Assembly (NCBI GenBank): GCA_020056645.1
Contig: JAGVHJ010000456.1
Location: 1 to 5,578, forward strand
Reading direction: 5' to 3'
DNA length: 5,578 nt
From: Desulfobacterales bacterium
Lineage (GTDB): Bacteria > Desulfobacterota > Desulfobacteria > Desulfobacterales > JAHIVH01
Positions within the stretch are counted from its first letter, which is position 1; every line of letters begins with the position of its first letter. Below are positions 1 to 4,960 of this stretch, piece by piece. The notes beneath the pieces were generated by a model. It searched no databases and was not told the origin of the DNA. It saw nothing but the letters and a program-made list of their open reading frames with translations. The position numbers and the translations under genes are program-made.

Positions 1-21
1 ATTTCGAGGATTAAAATTTGA

Positions 22-64
22 GCCTGACGCGGAAATCGGGAAAAAAGAGGGTTTTCGTTCAGGC
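22..64. repeat. Imperfect inverted repeat near left edge
   Basis: GCCTGACG (22-29) can pair with CGTTCAGGC (56-64), with one bulged T and a 26-base A/G-rich interior. It lies downstream of the leftward gene cluster. I see no coding signal that explains it. It may be part of an untranslated structure or of a dispersed intergenic repeat, or may be chance; the window edge prevents judging the full extent. Confidence 0.3.
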
Positions 65-79
65 ACTAAATATAGAGTT

Positions 80-103
80 GGCAACCTTTTCAAAAGGTTG
101 GCC
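80..103 (-). terminator. Hairpin downstream of the lipoprotein gene, possible weak terminator
   Basis: CAACCTTTT (82-90) and AAAAGGTTG (92-100) form a perfect inverted repeat around C91. In practice this is a 7-bp stem with a 5-base loop, extendable by GG/CC at 80-81 and 102-103 with one bulged base. It begins about 50 bases past the lipoprotein stop, where the leftward transcript should end. Neither strand has a proper run of T after the stem, so it is not a classic intrinsic terminator. It could mark the 3' end by stabilising it, or act with Rho. Confidence 0.35.
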
Positions 104-154
104 CCCGGCAGGTGTTGACTAAAAAGCGAGGGGGCGATGAAAGAGGCTTTCCGT

Positions 155-385
155 TTATTTCTCCCCATCCTCCTTGATCATCTGGTCTCTCTCTCTTTTG
201 TATTGATCGTAGGAGGCGCCATCCACCTCTTCCAAGCACCGATTTCTCTCCGAGGCGCTTTGGAGCTTGTAGCAATCTTGTCGTTTGGTCTCCTTCACCC
301 CTTCGTACCAGGAGTGGGCCGTGCAGCCCATGCAGGTGGTGGAGAGCCAGAACATGATGACGCATAAGACTATTTTTCTTTCCAT
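155..385 (-). CDS. Small cysteine-containing lipoprotein, function unknown
   Basis: This encodes 76 residues. A short basic N-terminus is followed by a hydrophobic stretch (residues 5-17) and a lipobox-like CMGC ending at Cys21, so the mature part is a 55-residue envelope lipoprotein. Cys at the -3 position is unusual for a lipobox, but Gly at -1 is standard. The mature part is charged, with a WYEG motif (27-30), two further cysteines (Cys38 and Cys50, 11 residues between them) and a tail rich in Tyr, Lys, Arg and Glu. It resembles small proteobacterial lipoproteins of the YEG...C...C...SYDxYxRER type, for which I know no function. The start at 385 has a good ribosome site (GAGGG, 7 bases upstream) that lies inside the end of the cytochrome b gene. 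The 16-base overlap makes it very likely the last gene of the operon. The two cysteines could form a disulfide. Confidence 0.8.
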   Translation of the reverse strand: MERKIVLCVIMFWLSTTCMGCTAHSWYEGVKETKRQDCYKLQSASERNRCLEEVDGASYDQYKRERDQMIKEDGEK

Positions 386-1014
386 TGTCTCGCCCTCTTT
401 TCGAATTCAGAATGAAAATCGTCCTCCACCTCTTCGAAACCCGTGATCATGGCCTTGATATGAGAGGAGATGGTATGCCCCGTCGTTGTCATGTAAACAT
501 GAACGATGACGAACATCATGACGGCGAATGCGAGGGCCAGATGAACGAAGGCAATGCCCTGAAGGGTTAGAAACGAAAGACCCCAGGCCTCCCAGGAGTT
601 ATATTTCCAGTAGAGGAATCCCGTTATCATCATCAAGGGAAGAAGCGCCGCTGCAAGGATTAGATAGCTCAATCGCTGGAGGGGATTGTGCTTGGCGTCC
701 ATCTGCTTGGGAACTGGATGGGGCTCTCCTTTGAAGATCCCGATGGCGTAATAACGGATGACCTCGGCCATTTTTCGCGTGGTGGGGATATACTGCTTCC
801 ACTCTCCGGTGGTAAAGAGCCAGAACACGAATACGAAGAAAGAGATGAGCCAGGTCACCCCCACCCCTGTGTGAAGAGTGGCGGCCTTTTCATACCCGAA
901 AAGGGTGTAGAGGCCATTCACTTCGAGACCGGTCACCATGAGAATGAAGATGAACCCCATCTGGAACCAGTGCCATAACCGTTCATACCGCGAGTAAAGA
1001 TACATTTTTTTCAT
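370..1014 (-). CDS. Cytochrome b561-type integral membrane di-haem protein, quinol-oxidising partner of the octaheme cytochrome
   Basis: This encodes 214 residues with four membrane helices, at about 16-36, 50-70, 115-136 and 150-175. Likely haem b ligands are His15 in ERLWHWFQ (helix 1), His48 in LHTGVG (start of helix 2), and His158 and His172 (helix 4, FVHLAL and IVHVYM). This is the layout of the prokaryotic cytochrome b561/hydrogenase/formate dehydrogenase cytochrome b superfamily. Such proteins oxidise menaquinol or ubiquinol in the inner membrane and pass electrons to a periplasmic partner. The partner here should be the octaheme cytochrome, because the two genes overlap as ATGA (1014-1011) and are probably translationally coupled. 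The frame stays open upstream to an ATG at 1338, but that would overlap the octaheme gene by 328 bases with non-family sequence; the start at 1014 gives a normal length. The C-terminal tail (190-214) is charged, as expected for a cytoplasmic end. Confidence 0.9.
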   Translation of the reverse strand: MKKMYLYSRYERLWHWFQMGFIFILMVTGLEVNGLYTLFGYEKAATLHTGVGVTWLISFFVFVFWLFTTGEWKQYIPTTRKMAEVIRYYAIGIFKGEPHPVPKQMDAKHNPLQRLSYLILAAALLPLMMITGFLYWKYNSWEAWGLSFLTLQGIAFVHLALAFAVMMFVIVHVYMTTTGHTISSHIKAMITGFEEVEDDFHSEFEKRARQWKEK

Positions 1015-2612
1015 CGATTCCTCCGTTTCACCTTCGATGCCATGCGCAAGAGGCCATGCCCCAAAACCCCTAAAAATGTCAGCCCAGCCATGAGTAGACC
1101 CGCACGGCTGATCCAGGCCGCCCGCCCGGTTCCCGGCATGTAAAAACCCTCTAATTTTTTCATCCGTCCATTGGCGCTGTGGCACTCGATGCAGGCCAAG
1201 GCTTTTTCCGCCGGGGCCACCATATGGGTCGTGGGAAAGACCGAGGTGGTCTCGACAAATCCCCACTCTCCTGAAAATGGAATTCCCATATGATCCATGC
1301 CGATGGTCAGGGCGCTTTTCCAGTCCAGGGTTTCCCAATACCCCTCTTTCCCGGACAATAAGGGGGCGAGCAATCGGTTCGTTTGGGTGTCATAGGGCTG
1401 CTTCCCCCTGAAGAGCTTGAAAGGAGAGATCCGCGAATGCTTATCGTTCCTGTCGCCCACAGGCTCGTTGACCTTCACGATAGCGGCGGGATTGATATCA
1501 TCCTTTAGAGTAAGGGTCCGGATAGTTCCGTTATACCAGTAGTACTCCGGTTTCACCTCTTTTTCCCACCGCATCTCGCCTTTAATGGTCAGATACTCTT
1601 CGGTTTTGATTTTTTTGCCATCTTTAAGAACGCCGGCTTTGGACCAGTCCCACCACACCTTGGTGGGCAATCCGCCCCGGGCGAACGCGGGAATATGACA
1701 GGTCTGGCAGGCCACCTTGTCCGTATGGTCGTTCAATTTATCATTCCCGCGATGGGGCGTGGCGCTGTGGCATGATTCGCAGGTGATCTTGGAGAGGAGG
1801 TCATCATCCAGAAGGGTTTTCCGGGTGGTGGAGGCAGGCAGCGTGTAGGTCCGGCCGGCCACCTGGTGCATCTGGGTGGTGTGGCACCGGGTGCAGGCGA
1901 AATTCCCGCCCGCCTCGGACATATGCACATCCAGATCCCTGGGAGGGGCCGTGAGGGATGTGTCCAGATCCCCGTGCTTGACGCCGTTTCCACCGCCGCC
2001 TTTAAAATGACAGGCGCCGCAGTTTTTCCGTTCCGGCGTCACCACGGCCTCTATCGCCCGTTGCATGCCTTGTTTCAGGTCTTTGGCCATCACCTTGGAC
2101 TCTTCGTCGCCAAGCCCGTTGAAATAGGCGATATCTTCAAATGCTTCATTGAAATTGAAGTCAATGGCTCCGTGACAGGAGAGACAATTGATCTGACCCT
2201 TCTTGCCGTTCCACCCGGTGTGGCAGTCAAGGCAGCTTTTGCTGTTCATGTTGTTTGTGGAGATGCAGAAGTTGTTCAGCGAATAGCCGGATTTGCCAAC
2301 GGGCGTCTCCGAGTCCGGCCCTTCGACCAGCCAGGTCCAGTGAATGGTTTTTCTGAAATCCTGATCGGCGTGGGTATGGCAGGAGAGACAGGCGCGTGTG
2401 ATCTCGTCGCCCGATTTGAAATCCTGTTTCAGGATCGGGTATTTGCCGTGACCGGCCCTGATCCGTTCGTTTTTCATTATCCAGTCGGAAGGCCCTTTCT
2501 TCTCTATTTCTTCGGCTCCCATGACTGGAAAAGCCAAAAGAAAAATGAGACAAAGAGCCACTCCCATCGATTTAGCCGATGTTGAAAGATCACCTATCAT
2601 GTCTGTTTCCAT
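1011..2612 (-). CDS. Octaheme c-type cytochrome, tetrathionate reductase (OTR) family, membrane-anchored
   Basis: This encodes 533 residues with exactly eight CXXCH haem c sites, starting at Cys75, 127, 143, 198, 240, 278, 302 and 474. Spacing and flanks (GHGKYPIL at 54-61, KTIHWTW at 88-94, CLDCHTGWNG at 127-136) match the octaheme tetrathionate reductase family as I know it from Shewanella. That enzyme reduces tetrathionate, nitrite and hydroxylamine in vitro and has one lysine-ligated catalytic haem; which lysine does this here cannot be told by eye. The N-terminus has a hydrophobic segment (about 17-30) and a probable cleavage site after MGA (33), so the haem domain is periplasmic. A second hydrophobic segment (about 500-523) followed by KVKRRNR should anchor the C-terminus in the inner membrane. 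The start is uncertain: ATG 2612 has GGGG about 9 bases upstream, while ATG 2600 has GGA at similar spacing. It ends in an ATGA overlap with the cytochrome b gene, which should supply its electrons. Confidence 0.9.
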   Translation of the reverse strand: METDMIGDLSTSAKSMGVALCLIFLLAFPVMGAEEIEKKGPSDWIMKNERIRAGHGKYPILKQDFKSGDEITRACLSCHTHADQDFRKTIHWTWLVEGPDSETPVGKSGYSLNNFCISTNNMNSKSCLDCHTGWNGKKGQINCLSCHGAIDFNFNEAFEDIAYFNGLGDEESKVMAKDLKQGMQRAIEAVVTPERKNCGACHFKGGGGNGVKHGDLDTSLTAPPRDLDVHMSEAGGNFACTRCHTTQMHQVAGRTYTLPASTTRKTLLDDDLLSKITCESCHSATPHRGNDKLNDHTDKVACQTCHIPAFARGGLPTKVWWDWSKAGVLKDGKKIKTEEYLTIKGEMRWEKEVKPEYYWYNGTIRTLTLKDDINPAAIVKVNEPVGDRNDKHSRISPFKLFRGKQPYDTQTNRLLAPLLSGKEGYWETLDWKSALTIGMDHMGIPFSGEWGFVETTSVFPTTHMVAPAEKALACIECHSANGRMKKLEGFYMPGTGRAAWISRAGLLMAGLTFLGVLGHGLLRMASKVKRRNR

Positions 2613-2627
2613 GTTTTTTCCCCAATC

Positions 2628-2654
2628 AAGGGCGGGTTTTTTAAACCCGCCCTT
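2628..2654 (-). terminator. Strong intergenic hairpin, attenuator or processing element
   Basis: AAGGGCGGGTTT (2628-2639) and AAACCCGCCCTT (2643-2654) form a perfect 12-bp stem with a 3-base loop. It starts about 20 bases after the stop of the small exported protein and about 15 bases before the octaheme start. Read leftward it is followed by TTGATTGG, a poor T tract, so it would terminate only part of the transcripts or protect the 3' end of the upstream message. Read rightward it is followed by TTTTGT, which is more terminator-like. A role in lowering or uncoupling octaheme expression relative to the porin is inference. Confidence 0.55.
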
Positions 2655-2674
2655 TTGTCTCAGAATACCATCCG

Positions 2675-3016
2675 TTACTTACACTTGGCCGGTGTCGGCG
2701 AATCCGCCGCTCCCGAAACCAGATAGGCGCAGATGTTTTTCAGCTCTTCATCCGAGAGTTTGGCCCATGAATCCACGCATTCGAACTGGGCGAAATCCTT
2801 GGTTTCAAAAACTTTCTCCCATTGGGCCTGGGTCTTGGAATCGGGATTGATCGGAGGCGATTCCGGGGCGTTGGGGTCCGCCTCGTGGCAGGTTTTATAG
2901 AGGTTCCGGTAGGCGTATTTCCCTTTTCGTTTATCACCCTCTTCGGCGTGAACGGTGAAAGCGAGGCCCACAAGGGCGATAACGATCAATAAAATGGTGC
3001 GGTTCTTTTTTATCAT
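2675..3016 (-). CDS. Small exported cytochrome c-like protein with single-cysteine haem motif
   Basis: This encodes 113 residues. The signal peptide is clear: KK at 3-4, hydrophobic 8-21, cleavage after VHA (24). The mature protein of about 89 residues looks like a small class I cytochrome c: basic start (GDKRKGKYAYRNLY), then the haem region, then a C-terminal helix (LSDEELKNICAYLVSG, 87-102) like those packing against haem in monohaem cytochromes. The haem site reads YKTCH (40-44): the second Cys (43) and His44 are present, but the first position is Tyr, from a TAT codon one base away from a Cys codon. Other cysteines are at 80, 96 and 112. It may hold haem through one thioether, or may have lost haem. 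The ribosome site AAAGGAA 8 bases before 3016 supports the start. It lies 34 bases after the porin gene and 62 before the octaheme gene, so an electron-carrier or accessory role is likely but unproven. Confidence 0.75.
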   Translation of the reverse strand: MIKKNRTILLIVIALVGLAFTVHAEEGDKRKGKYAYRNLYKTCHEADPNAPESPPINPDSKTQAQWEKVFETKDFAQFECVDSWAKLSDEELKNICAYLVSGAADSPTPAKCK

Positions 3017-3050
3017 GACGTATGTTCCTTTCTCTTGGGGTTGAACAGGG

Positions 3051-4712
3051 TTAAAATTTCATGGTTGCCGATAGGTAGATATCCCAGACCGTGTCTGTCA
3101 CGGGGAATAGGGCATCGGTCGACATCACGTCGCTTATCTTGACCGGCGCGCCCAGCGGATTTCCGCTGCCGGTATAATCGTAATCATAGTAGCGGCCCCC
3201 CGCGGTCAGGAAGAAGTGGTCGCCCACCACCGGCTGGTGATAATAGGTCTCGAACACCTGGCCCCGCGCGGCGAGTTTGCTGCCTGCGAGAGAGTCTTCC
3301 GCGCCGGTGAAGTTGAACCAGTATTTGGAGCCCCAGTTGTATTCAAGGCCAAGTTTGCCGGAGCCGGGCATGGGAATCTGACAGCCGGTGTAAACGCTGT
3401 ATCCATCATGGGTCTCAAGGTCGCCGTTTGAACTCAATAGGCCCATTCCCATCATCTCATAGAAGGGCATCTCAGAGACCTTTGAGGGATTTGTATTGCT
3501 CCAGGAGCTTGACAGGAAAAGATGGGTTCCAGAGAGCTTCTCAAGGGAGGTCCTGAGAAGAAGGGAGGCCGCCTGCCAGTCGCCGATATTTTCCGATGGC
3601 TCCATCCGGCTGATATATCCCCCCGAATTGGGTTCAAAATAGTATTCGGAGAGGCCGTCCCGGTTCATGTCCGCTTTGGAAACGATAAAGGGCATGACGG
3701 TCGTTCCAGCGAAGCCGTCGGTCAGGCCGGGGGCATAGGCGTACATGAGGCCCAGACTCGTCATATCGTTGTTGTAGAGCTCCGAGATAAAACCCATCAG
3801 GTGCACATCCTCCACCTGGGGATTGGAACTCATGGAGCCGCTGTTGCCGTAGTCGCTCTCGAAGCCCACGCCATAGCAAAGTTTAAAACTTGCGCCGGGA
3901 ACGCCCGTTACATCCTCCAGGTCGAAATTGAGGGAAGCGCCGTCAAATTGCCAGTTGATCACCGCACCGAAGGGAGATCCCCCTTCAAGGGCGTTAACCC
4001 CATATTCCAGGGGCGGTCCTTCCGTGGAGGGGCGTCTGCCCAGGGAAAAATTGTAGGGAACCGCGCCAATCTCGTTTTTGTAGTTCATGTAGGCCCTTTC
4101 GAGATGGACGGTGTCGCCGCGCGGAACACTAGCGGTTGTGCCGTCAAGGCTGACGTCGCTCATGCTCCCGTGATTGAAATTGACGCCGGTGCTGTCTCCC
4201 CACACCTTGTAGGCTGAGAGGCGTCCCATGAAATTCAGGTTGTCATTCACCTTGGATTTCAGGTTCATTCTGAAACGGCTGGTGTAGAGAATATCGTTGT
4301 CCGCGTCATATTTTTCCGCGGGGGGAATCATCCCACCCATGGCCATGTTGGCCAAAGCGGTCTGGAACTGATTTAGGGTGGCTCCGTTGAAGCCGCCAAA
4401 GGGGGTGCCGTCATAATTGACAAAGAACCCATTCACCAATGCGGAAGGGGCCATGAGGGCGTCGTCCTGATGAATAGACCAGGCGGTTGTTTTTAATTCA
4501 TAGCCCAGGGAGAGCTTGTCGGTGGCCGTGTGAATTTCCGCCTTATCAAGGCGGCCTCCCAGGTCATTTACTTGTTTCTTGAGGGTTTCGACCTCTTTTT
4601 TCAGCGCTTCCGTTTCATCGGCCATGACCAATGGCCCTGATGGGAAGATGCCTGAAAAAAGCAGCACGAAAAAAAGCATCCTCAGGTTCAATCCAGATTG
4701 TCGTTTTTTCAT
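3051..4712 (-). CDS. DUF3373-like outer-membrane beta-barrel protein (putative porin)
   Basis: This encodes 553 residues. A signal peptide (hydrophobic 11-30, likely cleavage after MA at 31) is followed by a short heptad-type coiled coil (about 34-58, EALKKEVETLKKQVNDLGGRL in character). From about 65 to the end there are alternating amphipathic strands rich in Tyr, Gly and Asn, ending in a C-terminal Phe (LSATMKF), the usual outer-membrane assembly signal. DKLSLGYELKT (65-75) and GRRPSTEGPP (225-234) resemble conserved blocks of the DUF3373 family known from Geobacter-like bacteria. There is no haem motif, so it is not itself an electron carrier. The coiled coil may trimerise or contact peptidoglycan. 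As first gene of the cluster it probably lets substrate reach the periplasmic reductase (inference). The start is well supported by AGAGGAG 6 bases upstream. It is transcribed from the sigma-54 promoter about 70 bases upstream. Confidence 0.85.
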   Translation of the reverse strand: MKKRQSGLNLRMLFFVLLFSGIFPSGPLVMADETEALKKEVETLKKQVNDLGGRLDKAEIHTATDKLSLGYELKTTAWSIHQDDALMAPSALVNGFFVNYDGTPFGGFNGATLNQFQTALANMAMGGMIPPAEKYDADNDILYTSRFRMNLKSKVNDNLNFMGRLSAYKVWGDSTGVNFNHGSMSDVSLDGTTASVPRGDTVHLERAYMNYKNEIGAVPYNFSLGRRPSTEGPPLEYGVNALEGGSPFGAVINWQFDGASLNFDLEDVTGVPGASFKLCYGVGFESDYGNSGSMSSNPQVEDVHLMGFISELYNNDMTSLGLMYAYAPGLTDGFAGTTVMPFIVSKADMNRDGLSEYYFEPNSGGYISRMEPSENIGDWQAASLLLRTSLEKLSGTHLFLSSSWSNTNPSKVSEMPFYEMMGMGLLSSNGDLETHDGYSVYTGCQIPMPGSGKLGLEYNWGSKYWFNFTGAEDSLAGSKLAARGQVFETYYHQPVVGDHFFLTAGGRYYDYDYTGSGNPLGAPVKISDVMSTDALFPVTDTVWDIYLSATMKF

Positions 4713-4795
4713 TTTTGTCTCCTCTAATGATTTTTTCTTATTATCGTAAACGTCGCGTGTTTCCGATTAACACATCCCTATTGGGGCAAGAAGAC

Positions 4796-4811
4796 TGCAA
4801 CCGGTGTGCCA
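4796..4811 (-). promoter_or_regulatory. Sigma-54 promoter for the five-gene cluster
   Basis: On the minus strand the bases read TGGCACACCGGTTGCA. This matches every fixed position of the sigma-54 consensus TGGCAC-R-N4-TTGCW. The GG of the -24 element is at 4810-4809 and the GC of the -12 element at 4798-4797, with the required 10 bases between them. The transcript should begin near 4785, giving a leader of about 72 bases before the porin start at 4712. Such promoters stay silent without an AAA+ activator, and one is encoded divergently next door. Confidence 0.9.
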
Positions 4812-4905
4812 TCGTGTCTGTGGGTGGTAATATATATTATAAAATGTTTTTTTTCAATAATTTAAAAAAATGATGTTGCAAAAGAACGCCCGATATATTA
4901 ATAGC

Positions 4906-4934
4906 TTGATTAACAGTTTTATTAATGTTAATTA
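4906..4934 (+). promoter_or_regulatory. Possible sigma-70 promoter of the regulator gene
   Basis: TTGATT (4906-4911) and TAATTA (4929-4934) are spaced by 17 bases, with a start expected near 4941. The match is moderate and AT-rich DNA gives such matches by chance. If real, it overlaps the TTAACA repeats, so the regulator would control its own gene. Confidence 0.3.
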
Positions 4935-4949
4935 ACACTATTAACAGTT
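4909..4949. promoter_or_regulatory. TTAACA repeat cluster with 12-bp palindrome, probable activator binding sites
   Basis: ATTAACAGTT occurs twice (4909-4918 and 4940-4949), 31 bases apart, close to three helical turns. Between them is the perfect palindrome TGTTAATTAACA (4926-4937). In all, TTAACA occurs at 4910, 4932 and 4941, and its complement TGTTAA at 4926; another copy lies at 4767-4772, past the promoter. The cluster is about 125-165 bases upstream of the predicted sigma-54 start, the usual range for enhancer sites of NtrC-type activators. Binding by the adjacent regulator is inferred. Confidence 0.5.
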
Positions 4950-4960
4950 AGCAGGTGTCT

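Larger units (their letters stand above)
4713..4960. other. Divergent AT-rich control region
   Basis: These 248 bases separate the leftward five-gene cluster from the rightward regulator. They hold the sigma-54 promoter, a leader of about 72 bases for the porin message, a very A/T-rich centre (about 4829-4871) that may bend easily, and the TTAACA repeats near the regulator start. A frame on the plus strand crosses the region but lacks coding character. Confidence 0.8.

Noticed and set aside
2..118. Plus-strand frame open from the left edge to TGA at 116, possibly the end of a convergent gene
   Set aside because: Only 38 codons are visible, with no recognisable family and overlapping inverted repeats. 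It cannot be supported, though a gene end is not excluded.
1015..1338. Upstream extension of the cytochrome b frame to an ATG at 1338 (322 residues)
   Set aside because: It would overlap the octaheme gene by over 300 bases, and the extra 108 residues are low-complexity shadow sequence. The ATG at 1014 gives the normal family length and an ATGA junction.
1866..2585. 239-residue open frame on the plus strand
   Set aside because: It is wholly antisense to the octaheme gene, whose eight CXXCH sites prove the minus-strand frame.
3522..4217. 231-residue open frame on the plus strand
   Set aside because: It is antisense to the beta-barrel gene, with no domain and no ribosome site I can recognise.
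2675..4712. Outer-membrane electron conduit (porin-cytochrome type)
   Set aside because: The barrel is not paired with a decahaem cytochrome able to span it, and the small partner has at most one haem. A substrate pore is the simpler reading.
4631..4873. 80-residue plus-strand open frame crossing the control region
   Set aside because: It overlaps the porin start and the sigma-54 promoter, and its end is A/T-rich homopolymer translation (KMFFFNNLKK).
4906..4925. FNR/CRP-type box around TTGATTAACAG
   Set aside because: The second half-site (ATCAA or TCACA) is missing, so the symmetry is not there.
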